Assembly (NCBI GenBank): GCA_016281015.1
Contig: JAEEHS010000013.1
Span: forward strand, 151,916-215,915
DNA: 64,000 bases
Source of the DNA: Bacteroidales bacterium
GTDB lineage: Bacteria > Bacteroidota > Bacteroidia > Bacteroidales > UBA932
Direction of reading: 5' to 3'
The translations under genes and the position numbers were made by a program. Positions 29,101-37,221 of this stretch are shown here, piece after piece. A model generated the notes under the pieces. It did not search any database. It had not been told where the DNA came from and saw only the letters and a program-made list of their open reading frames with translations. How positions within the stretch are numbered: position 1 is the stretch's first letter; each line of letters starts with the position of its first letter.

Positions 29101-29513
29101 TCCTTGTCAATGGCATCAACGACGCTGCCGACAATCATCCCTTTCCGAGGACCGGTGTGTCCGGCAGATGCCGACGGCTTTTCTGCGGCAGCGATATACA
29201 GTACAATCTGAGATTTCTGGATGGAATAGGTCAGGTTCGTCCCGGCAAGCAATTCCGCCATGACCGCGGATAAAGCGGTGCTGGACGTACGGATGGACAC
29301 AAGCCTTGCGGTATTGACAGACGCATTGTCATACAGAAACGTATAATCACTGTTTCTTTCAATGGCATTCATGGCTGCCTCCATCGTAATTCCCGAAGCC
29401 GTTACCGGTTTTCGCAGGCTTTGCGCCTGAGAAACTGCGGCTGCCGCAAGCAACAGACCGGCAGACAGAATAGCCCGAATCCATACGGATGCTTTTCGAC
29501 AAATTGTTATCAT
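26160..29513 (-). CDS. SusC/RagA family TonB-linked outer membrane protein with STN domain
   Basis: N-terminal STN-like region; carboxypeptidase-regulatory-like domain; [47 protein letters not shown] plug. Confidence 0.95.
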   Translation of the reverse strand: [1117 protein letters not shown]

Positions 29514-29525
29514 TTGATGACGACG

Positions 29526-30401
29526 TTAAAGAACGATATTAATGTGCTGATTGTCATTCACATCAGTGCCTGTTTTTTTCCAGGAAAGATGTGAAATCAA
29601 GGAAAGGCTTTGCAGGATGTCTTCCAAGGTCTCTCCGTTGGTGAATTTTGCCGTATAACGGACTTGGTTGCCCGAAAGATTCTTTACATCAAACCGGACA
29701 TTGAAATAACGCGAGACCGCCCTGAGGATATCTTCCATAGGGGCGTCTTTGAAAACAAGTCCATTCCGCCAGTCCGAGAACTCTTCATCCCGGATATCCT
29801 CGATACGGAATGCGCGCTCAGCCTTATTGTATGTTATCTTTTGATGCGGATCCAGCTTGCACGTAGTCTCCGTCTTGGTAAAAAGGACGTGAACATTGCC
29901 TTTTTCCAATTTCGTTTCTACGAAAGACTCGTCCGGATAGGCACATACCTCGAACTTCGTCCCATAGACATAAATGGAAACATCCTGATCCGTATTGACA
30001 TAGAAAGGATAATCCGGAGATGAGATTACCTCGAAATAGGCCTGCCCCTCCAAATGGACATCTCTCCGGTTTTCCGAGAAGCGGGACGGGTAGCTTAGGC
30101 TACTGCCGGCATTGAGAATTACCCGTGAACTGTCGGGCAAAACGAGTTCGCGTATTTGTCCCGTTTCCGCTACGGCGACAATCATTTCCGGGTCGGTGCT
30201 GTCGGCCTTGCTGGTCAGCACATACACGGCAAAGGCGAGCGGAACGGCCAGGATGGCTGCCGCTCTCATCAGGACTTGTCTCCGCTTCTTCCGCAGCCTC
30301 GAAATGCGAAGCTGCACCTGCTGGTAATTCTCTTCAAGATTGACTGATTCTATCTCCCGTATCTTTACCAGAAGAGAATCTATTTTTAATCCATACTTCA
30401 T
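29526..30401 (-). CDS. FecR family anti-sigma factor
   Basis: TM segment; LVLPDSSRVILNAGSSLSYPSRFSENRRDVHLEGQAYFEV. Confidence 0.92.
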   Translation of the reverse strand: MKYGLKIDSLLVKIREIESVNLEENYQQVQLRISRLRKKRRQVLMRAAAILAVPLAFAVYVLTSKADSTDPEMIVAVAETGQIRELVLPDSSRVILNAGSSLSYPSRFSENRRDVHLEGQAYFEVISSPDYPFYVNTDQDVSIYVYGTKFEVCAYPDESFVETKLEKGNVHVLFTKTETTCKLDPHQKITYNKAERAFRIEDIRDEEFSDWRNGLVFKDAPMEDILRAVSRYFNVRFDVKNLSGNQVRYTAKFTNGETLEDILQSLSLISHLSWKKTGTDVNDNQHINIVL

Positions 30402-30476
30402 TCTGAGCTGATACTACAACATGGTTCATGTATAGTATCCGCCAAAAGGAAAAAAGCGACAGAAAAAAAGAAAAAT

Positions 30477-31016
30477 TTACGAGGACAAGATTGTCAGGAA
30501 AGCGATGACCGGCATCACATCTTTGAACTTTTCATTCAAAAACCTAATGATTTTCACCCGATTCCGTTGGACAGTCCGTACACTGACATCCATGGCGCGG
30601 GCGATTTCTTCCTGCTTCTTTTCTTGCATAAAGCTCTGATAGAAGACTTTCTGCAGATTCTCCGGCAATTCTTTGACCGCCTCCAGCAGAAGCCCGTACA
30701 GTTCGTCCAAAGTCAACAACTGGTCCGGCTCCATGCTTTTTTCAAGCGGCATCTGAAAAGAATCCTCCAGATGAAATTCTTCTTTATGCTTCCGATAATA
30801 CTTGAAACATTCGTTCCGGACACTGACTTTCAAAAAGGACACGATCTTTTCTTCCTGCAGGAAAAAGGTGTTCCATCTGAACCATAAACGCGCAAATACT
30901 TCGCTGACGATATCTTGACACGTAGTTACATCGTCAATATATCGTCTCGCCCATACGCACAAGGGTGCGTAATATAATTGATAGATCTCTTTAAAGAGTT
31001 CTTCGCGATTATGCAT
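30477..31016 (-). CDS. ECF RNA polymerase sigma factor
   Basis: MHNREELFKEIYQLYYAPLCVWARRYI...DIVSEVFARLW; sigma4 ELPENLQKVFYQSF...EIARAMDVSVRTVQRNR. The track ORF extends too far upstream. Confidence 0.9.
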   Translation of the reverse strand: MHNREELFKEIYQLYYAPLCVWARRYIDDVTTCQDIVSEVFARLWFRWNTFFLQEEKIVSFLKVSVRNECFKYYRKHKEEFHLEDSFQMPLEKSMEPDQLLTLDELYGLLLEAVKELPENLQKVFYQSFMQEKKQEEIARAMDVSVRTVQRNRVKIIRFLNEKFKDVMPVIAFLTILSS

Positions 31017-31055
31017 GGTGACAAAGGTAATAAAAATATTCTTATCTTTGCTGCT
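31017..31055. promoter_or_regulatory. 39-bp divergent promoter region (ECF sigma / MBL hydrolase)
   Basis: Minus-strand TACCTTTG (31022-31029) and plus-strand TATCTTTG (31043-31050), each 5 nt from its start codon. Confidence 0.6.
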
Positions 31056-31973
31056 ATGAAAATCAGCAGAAGAACCTTCCTTGGCGTAAGCGCCGCCTCC
31101 CTGTTGGCCGCTACCGGCGAATCCATCGAGGCAAAAATCCCCAAGATTCTGAAATCGGAAAAGAACGGCGATTCCCTCAAAATCAAGTTTTTGGGGACCG
31201 GATCCGCCGGCGGAAGAGGAAAAAACGGGCTGGGACGCAGGCATAGCAGCATCCTGGTCGATGATGGGTTCCTGATCGATTTCACGGCAGAGAGCGGCGA
31301 TATGATTCCGGAAGGAGTCCATCCGGAAATCATCTTTTATACACACTCTCACAAAGATCATTTCAATGCGGCGGATGCGATCGCCTTGGGCATCAAAAAG
31401 GTCTATCTCAGCCACACGTGGTACGATATCGCCGTCAAAGCATTCAAGGATGCGGCGAAAAAAGCCGGCGCTCAGGTTCCCGACATTACGCCTGTTTACC
31501 CCGGAATGCCGGTGATGGTCCACGGAGTCAGCGTGCTTCCGCTTTGGGCCAATCACCCGACAGAGTATGCCATGGAAGAAGCACAGATTTATTTACTGGA
31601 AAAAGGCGGCGTGCGCCTGCTGTATGCAACCGATACCAGTGGAATCCCCGGCCGCTCCGCGCGGATAATCGGCATCGATTCTCATTACCCGGGCTATGGT
31701 ATTACGGCACTGATCATGGAAGCGACCATGGGCGTCGGGCATGATACCGATTTCAGGATGTTCTGCCATTCCAGCGTCGCGATGGTGGAGAGAACCGTCA
31801 CCGTGCTGCTGAATACGAAGCGGCTGCATCTCTCGCCCGGAGAGAAAGTCTACATCACCCACATGTCCAGGAGCCTTCACGGCTCTCAGGCCGAACTGGA
31901 CGCTACCCTCCCCGCACCGCTGCAAGCTGCGCATGACGGTCTTGAGGTCCTATTCACAGCCCCGGAAGAATAG
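31056..31973 (+). CDS. MBL-fold metallo-hydrolase with Tat-like signal
   Basis: MKISRRTFLGVSAASLLAATG; THSHKDHFNA metal motif. Confidence 0.85.
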   Translation: MKISRRTFLGVSAASLLAATGESIEAKIPKILKSEKNGDSLKIKFLGTGSAGGRGKNGLGRRHSSILVDDGFLIDFTAESGDMIPEGVHPEIIFYTHSHKDHFNAADAIALGIKKVYLSHTWYDIAVKAFKDAAKKAGAQVPDITPVYPGMPVMVHGVSVLPLWANHPTEYAMEEAQIYLLEKGGVRLLYATDTSGIPGRSARIIGIDSHYPGYGITALIMEATMGVGHDTDFRMFCHSSVAMVERTVTVLLNTKRLHLSPGEKVYITHMSRSLHGSQAELDATLPAPLQAAHDGLEVLFTAPEE

Positions 31974-32009
31974 ATAGAATCAGTTCCGAGGACACCAGCT
32001 ATTTCCCGC

Positions 32010-32173
32010 AAATTTGGGTGAAAATGTCGAAATTCTGGTGAAAAGCCGAGGGGCTATAGCAGCGGTGTCATGTACAAAGGAAGATAGGTCTGCAGCGTAT
32101 GCTTTCGGAAGGTAGTTTATACACCTTTCCGCGATTTTTCAAAAGGGCAAATATACACCTTTCCGCGATTTTT
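32010..32173. repeat. Two sets of direct repeats upstream of the type IIL R-M gene
   Basis: AAATTTGGGTGAAAA (32010-32024) / AAATTCTGGTGAAAA (32030-32044), period 20; TATACACCTTTCCGCGATTTTT identical 22-mer at 32118-32139 and 32152-32173, period 34. Confidence 0.85.
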
Positions 32174-32265
32174 GCAAAAAAAATTTGTTCACGTTATTTC
32201 TGTGCAGCCTCTCTGAATAAATGAAAAGTTTTGCTACATTTGTTGGGTTGGATAAAATGATGCTT

Positions 32266-35202
32266 ATGGCAACGGAAACAAAACAGAAGCAGGCCGCAAA
32301 GGCGTTTGTAAAGGACTGGCTGGGAAAGGGTTACGAGAAAGGAGAGACGGCCCGCTTCTGGATGGACCTTTTGGGAAGAGTTTTCGGAATCACCAACCCC
32401 GCCCTGTTCATTCAGTTCGAGATTCCTGTAAAGACTTTTGCCAAGGACAAGGGCGCTGACTTTATTGATGCCTATATCCCCACGACCAGGGTCCTGATTG
32501 AGCAGAAAGGTTCCCATGTGGATTTGACGGCCAAGGCGAAACAATCTGACGGGATGGAGCTTACGCCTTTCCAGCAGGGACTTCGCTACGCCTCCGGACT
32601 TGGCACCGGGAAGTATCCTCATTGGATTGTAGCCTGCAACTTCAACACCTTCGAGGTTCACAATATGGAGACGCCGGACGCCGCACCAGAAGTTATCCGG
32701 CTGGCCGACCTTGAGAAGGAATACACCCGCTTGTCTTTCCTGGTCGATGACACCAATATCCACCTGAAGAAGGAACTGGAGGTCTCCATCCAGGCCGGTG
32801 AAATTGTCGGTGTGCTCTACGACAAGATTCTCGCTCAGTACAAGGACCCCGGCAACCCGGAATCCCAGAAAGCCCTCAACAAGCTGTGTGTCCGTCTGGT
32901 GTTTTGCCTCTACGCCGAAGATGCCGGCATCTTCGGCTCCAAGAACATGTTCCACGACTATCTGGAGCAGTTTGAGGCTGGCGAATTCCGTGAGAAGCTT
33001 ATCAAACTGTTCCGCATCCTGGACCAGAAGCCGGATGACCGCGACCCATACGAGGACGAGAAACTATTGGCTTTCCCCTATGTCAACGGCGGCATGTTTG
33101 CCGGTGAAATAGAGATTCCGCGCATCACGGAAGAAATCCGGGACCTGATTCTCCAGCGCGCCAGCGATGAATTCGACTGGTCGCTTATCAGCCCCACCAT
33201 TTTCGGGGCTGTGTTTGAGAGCACCCTCAACCCGGAGACGAGAAGGGCCGGAGGCATGCACTATACTTCCATCGAGAACATCCACAAGGTCATCGATCCG
33301 CTTTTCCTCAACGACCTCAAGTCCGAGTTGGCAGACATCAAGGCTACCTCCGTAGCCAAGACCAAGAAAGACAAGGCCTTGGCCTTCCAGGACAAACTGG
33401 CTGGTCTCAAGTTCCTCGACCCGGCCTGCGGCTCCGGCAACTTCCTGACGGAATCCTACACCAGCCTGCGCCGATTGGAAAATGAGGCGCTGCGCATCAT
33501 CTACGGCGGGGACCGCGTGATTGGCGAAATGGTGGCCCCTATCAAGGTCTCCATCAACCAGTTCTACGGCATTGAAATCAATGACTTTGCTTGTTCTGTT
33601 GCTCAGACAGCCCTTTGGATTGCTGAAGCCCAGATGATGGCCGAGACAGACGAGATTGTGGGATTCACCCTCGATCCGCTGCCGCTCAAGACCTACAACA
33701 ATATCCGGGAAGGCAATGCGCTGAGGATGGACTGGTCCCTGTGGGAGCAGGAAGAGGACGCCACTGTCATTCTGGCCGATGAAGCGCACGTTTATCCTGT
33801 CGCAGAGATACCAGAATCCATGTTGATGGCCCCGGCGTTCAAATATGGAAAAGTGGATCTGTACAGTCCGGATATTCAGGTCCACTCCGGCCGCAGAAAT
33901 AAGGTAACGCGGGTGGTCAGGTTCGACTACATCATGGGCAATCCGCCGTTTGTGGGAAAGAGTTACCAAACATCTGAACAAAAAGCGGATATGACTCTAG
34001 TTTTTACCGGAGTCAAGAATTATGGCAATTTGGATTATGTTGCATCTTGGTACAAAAAAAGTATAGATTACACTGAATGCTGCAATGCTTCCTGTGAGAT
34101 TGCCTTCGTGTCAACGAATTCTATATGCCAAGGAATCGCTGTTCCTCCTCTTTGGCGATTCATTTTTGATAAAGGGCTTATTATCAACTTCGCATACCCA
34201 ACATTCAAATGGAATAGCGAGGCTAACGACAAAGCTGCCGTGCACTGTGTTATTATTGGCATGTCTAAGATTGCAAGAGTGCACAAATATATATATCCAG
34301 ATGGATTACCGGCAATTGAAGCAAGTAATATCAACGCTTATCTGATGGATGCTCCCTCCATCATCATTGATGACATTCATGAACCTATTTCAGAGGTCCC
34401 AAAAACTTCTGTAGGTTCGTTCCCCACAGATGGGGGTAATCTTGTGATAAGTGTTGATGAAAGGGAGACTTTTATTCAAAAAGAGCCTCTGGCGGAGGCT
34501 TATGTGAGACTTTATATTGGCCCAGAAGAATTTATAAATAACAAGAAGCGTTACTGTCTTTGGTTAAAGGAATGTACTCCGGCAGAGCTTAGAAGGATGC
34601 CATCTGTATTGAAGCGCTTGGAAGGAGTACGTGAGTATAGACTCCATAGCAGTAAGAAACAAACACAAAAAAGAGCAGATACGCCACACCTCTTTGCTGA
34701 AATAAGGCAACCGGAATCAGATTATCTTCTGTTTCCGAGGACATCTTCCGAACGAAGAGCTTACCTTCCTATTGGGTTTCTGAGCTCGGACGTTATCGCT
34801 GGGGATACTATTATTGTTCCCGATGCGACAATTTATCACTTTGGCATTCTGGAAAGCGTATTGCACATGGCCTGGATGAGGGCTTTCTGCGGCCGCTTGA
34901 AAAGCGATTACCGTTATTCGGGCACTTTAATATACAACAATTTTCCCTGGCCAAAACCGACAGAAAGCCAGAAAGCAAAAATTGAGCAGACTGCCCAAGC
35001 GATTCTCGATGCCCGATCCCTCTATCCGGATAGCAGTTTGGCAGACCTTTACGACAGTCTGACTATGCCGTCCGAACTCCGCAAGGCTCACCGCGCCAAC
35101 GATGCTGCCGTCCTGGAGGCCTACGGCTTCCCAAAAGACGCCTCCGAATCCGACATCGTCGCCCGTCTCTTCAAGATGTACCAGAGACTTGTGGTGTCAT
35201 AA
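32266..35202 (+). CDS. MmeI-like type IIL restriction-modification enzyme (fused nuclease, SAM-dependent adenine methyltransferase, TRD)
   Basis: DAYIPTTRVLIEQK (D-x-ExK nuclease-like); DPACGSGNF and NPPF methyltransferase motifs; C-terminal TRD-like region. ORF opens at 32221, but a TACATTTG box at 32235-32242 favours a start at 32257-32266 (MATETKQK). Confidence 0.85.
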   Translation: MATETKQKQAAKAFVKDWLGKGYEKGETARFWMDLLGRVFGITNPALFIQFEIPVKTFAKDKGADFIDAYIPTTRVLIEQKGSHVDLTAKAKQSDGMELTPFQQGLRYASGLGTGKYPHWIVACNFNTFEVHNMETPDAAPEVIRLADLEKEYTRLSFLVDDTNIHLKKELEVSIQAGEIVGVLYDKILAQYKDPGNPESQKALNKLCVRLVFCLYAEDAGIFGSKNMFHDYLEQFEAGEFREKLIKLFRILDQKPDDRDPYEDEKLLAFPYVNGGMFAGEIEIPRITEEIRDLILQRASDEFDWSLISPTIFGAVFESTLNPETRRAGGMHYTSIENIHKVIDPLFLNDLKSELADIKATSVAKTKKDKALAFQDKLAGLKFLDPACGSGNFLTESYTSLRRLENEALRIIYGGDRVIGEMVAPIKVSINQFYGIEINDFACSVAQTALWIAEAQMMAETDEIVGFTLDPLPLKTYNNIREGNALRMDWSLWEQEEDATVILADEAHVYPVAEIPESMLMAPAFKYGKVDLYSPDIQVHSGRRNKVTRVVRFDYIMGNPPFVGKSYQTSEQKADMTLVFTGVKNYGNLDYVASWYKKSIDYTECCNASCEIAFVSTNSICQGIAVPPLWRFIFDKGLIINFAYPTFKWNSEANDKAAVHCVIIGMSKIARVHKYIYPDGLPAIEASNINAYLMDAPSIIIDDIHEPISEVPKTSVGSFPTDGGNLVISVDERETFIQKEPLAEAYVRLYIGPEEFINNKKRYCLWLKECTPAELRRMPSVLKRLEGVREYRLHSSKKQTQKRADTPHLFAEIRQPESDYLLFPRTSSERRAYLPIGFLSSDVIAGDTIIVPDATIYHFGILESVLHMAWMRAFCGRLKSDYRYSGTLIYNNFPWPKPTESQKAKIEQTAQAILDARSLYPDSSLADLYDSLTMPSELRKAHRANDAAVLEAYGFPKDASESDIVARLFKMYQRLVVS

Positions 35203-35242
35203 TGATTCGTTATATTTGAAGTATTGCCAAAACTGAAACAAT

Positions 35243-36715
35243 ATGAAAAAGTTGATTCTTATCGTCATCATGATGCTCTCCGGGTGGGTGCTGGGTGCTC
35301 AGGAGTGGGGCGGCAGGTATTTCATGGTTGAAACAGAAGACGGTTCAACACCGGAATACCGGGCGGAACTCTATCTGATACCTATGGGGAAGAATAAGGC
35401 TTCATTCGATCTGCAGATTCATGAAGGCAGCGACCTGATCCTGCGGTATGATACAGATTTCCAAGGGCTTCCAGTCAAAAACAACAAGATTATATACCAT
35501 TATCCCGATGAAGAGACGGAATGCACCGTCGAGGTGGACCTGAAGCCCGTTCTCGACCCCGGCGAGTATGGAATCCGAGGAGGCTTCATCCGGCTGAGGG
35601 ATATCAGCGGAGGTGATGGAGAGGGCCTCGAAAAGTCCATCGTAAGCGGCATTTATTCACGTGACGAGATGGTCCTTCTGGACAAGAACGGCTACCTCTA
35701 CCAGACAGACGAACTGGGTAACGAATGCATGCTCCGCTACGGCGGCCATTATTTCAACAAGGTCACCGTGCCCAAGAAAGTCAAGGGATTCTCGGGCGAA
35801 GAATACAGGGTGGCCGGAATCGAGGCCGATGCCCTGAAAGAGAGCGTGGAGGTAATCGAGGTCAATCTCTCGGATGAGAATCAAAGGATAGCCCCGGGCG
35901 CCCTGTGGAACACAGATATCCCGTATGACTGGTCGAAACTTTCCCTGCCGAAATTCGCTTATCCCGACAAAACCTTCGACAATTTCGTCATCCCCATGGA
36001 AGCTGCGGTGGACAACAGCGCGCAGCCGAACTTCGCTTGGGCGATTTTCAAGCAGAATTCCTCGCTCGTTGTCGCCGGCGAGGATAAACATGGAGATTCA
36101 GACCGCCGCCTTGGACTGGACCAGCTCCATTTCGAGGACATACAGGGACAATACTATATGTCCATGACCCCGTGGAGGGGCATGTTCAAGGGATATGAAG
36201 CTTATGAGGTACAGGTACTCATCGCCGATTCCCGGTTTGCCGGCCTGCACGACTGGCCTTCCTTCAGCCGCTGGAAATTCCCGGAGCGGGAACAGGAAGC
36301 ATCGGAAGAATTGGCATGGAACATCTCCCGTGGCAACGGTGGGCGGGAAGTCATCCGGAGCCGCCGGGTGGGATGGCTTCGTGGCCGTCCGGGTGAGCTG
36401 GATCTCTTCGAACTCGAGCACAAGGACAACAAGGCCATGGTCATATTTGTCTGGCAGGAGAATGGCGTGCCTGTAGCTTTAGGCTCCCTTCAGACCGAGT
36501 TTGAGGGCGATGGTTCCTCCAGCGTCTGGAACGTCGATGACGAGGGATTCTACGGCATCCCCAACCTGGTCAGCATAGCCATCGATCCCGAAGGTGGCAT
36601 CAATCTGTTCCTTACCAAGGATTCCCCGGAGAGCGTCACCTGTTTCATCCTTCATCAGGAGGGAGACCGGTTCAAGTATATCGATGCCGGACAATGGTAC
36701 CGGTTTATTGATTAA
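35243..36715 (+). CDS. Secreted protein of unknown function
   Basis: Signal peptide MKKLILIVIMMLSGWVLGAQ; own TATATTTG box at 35211-35218 with TTG 19 bp upstream. Confidence 0.7.
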   Translation: MKKLILIVIMMLSGWVLGAQEWGGRYFMVETEDGSTPEYRAELYLIPMGKNKASFDLQIHEGSDLILRYDTDFQGLPVKNNKIIYHYPDEETECTVEVDLKPVLDPGEYGIRGGFIRLRDISGGDGEGLEKSIVSGIYSRDEMVLLDKNGYLYQTDELGNECMLRYGGHYFNKVTVPKKVKGFSGEEYRVAGIEADALKESVEVIEVNLSDENQRIAPGALWNTDIPYDWSKLSLPKFAYPDKTFDNFVIPMEAAVDNSAQPNFAWAIFKQNSSLVVAGEDKHGDSDRRLGLDQLHFEDIQGQYYMSMTPWRGMFKGYEAYEVQVLIADSRFAGLHDWPSFSRWKFPEREQEASEELAWNISRGNGGREVIRSRRVGWLRGRPGELDLFELEHKDNKAMVIFVWQENGVPVALGSLQTEFEGDGSSSVWNVDDEGFYGIPNLVSIAIDPEGGINLFLTKDSPESVTCFILHQEGDRFKYIDAGQWYRFID

Positions 36716-36736
36716 AAGCGTTACAGGAAACAGCGC

Positions 36737-36853
36737 GTGATTTGTCAGGCCGGAGGCCTGCCACATCACGGCCCCCTGCCGGGGGCCGCTTGAAAGCGGA
36801 AAGCGGCCGCCATTCCCGAATAAATTCGGTTCTGGCGGCTGCTTTCCGCTTTC
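36737..36853. repeat. Three consecutive hairpins between a CDS and tRNA-Arg
   Basis: 36737-36769 GTGATTTGTCAGGCC-gga-GGCCTGCCACATCAC (2 mismatches); 36770-36787 GGCCCCC-TGCC-GGGGGCC; 36792-36853 62-nt hairpin with a 21-bp outer stem (1 mismatch) and CCGAAT/ATTCGG inner stem. Confidence 0.8.
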
Positions 36854-36863
36854 GCTCTGTTCG

Positions 36864-36937
36864 TGATTCCGTTGGGATTCGAACCCAAGACCCACAGCTT
36901 AGAAGGCTGTTGCTCTATCCAACTGAGCTACGGAACC
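36864..36937 (-). tRNA. tRNA-Arg (anticodon TCT)
   Basis: Reverse complement GGTTCCGTAGCTCAGTTGGATAGAGCAACAGCCTTCTAAGCTGTGGGTCTTGGGTTCGAATCCCAACGGAATCA folds as a cloverleaf; TAACTTTG box at 36958-36965 (minus). Confidence 0.93.
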
Positions 36938-37028
36938 ATTCCCGTAAAAGGGGAGTGCAAAGTTAATGATTTTTCATGGATTGGCAAACGGTATGCGGTT
37001 TTCGCAAAATTGCTTATCTTTGCAGGGT

Positions 37029-37220
37029 ATGGAAAAGATTAAGTATCTGCTGTATATCCTGGCCCTGATTCTCTTCGTGGGCGGGTGCCTGCTGCTGCTT
37101 TACTATCGTGAAGCCATCTTTGCCTATCTGGACGCGAACGTCGGCGGCTGGGGCACGGCCGGGATCCTGCTGCTGTTCTGTCTCGTGTTCTGGATAATCA
37201 AGAACCTGCTGAATCTCTGA
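37029..37220 (+). CDS. Small two-TM membrane protein
   Basis: MEKIKYLLYILALILFVGGCLLLLYYREAIFAYLDANVGGWGTAGILLLFCLVFWIIKNLLNL; TATCTTTG at 37015-37022. Confidence 0.7.
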   Translation: MEKIKYLLYILALILFVGGCLLLLYYREAIFAYLDANVGGWGTAGILLLFCLVFWIIKNLLNL

Positions 37221-37221
37221 C

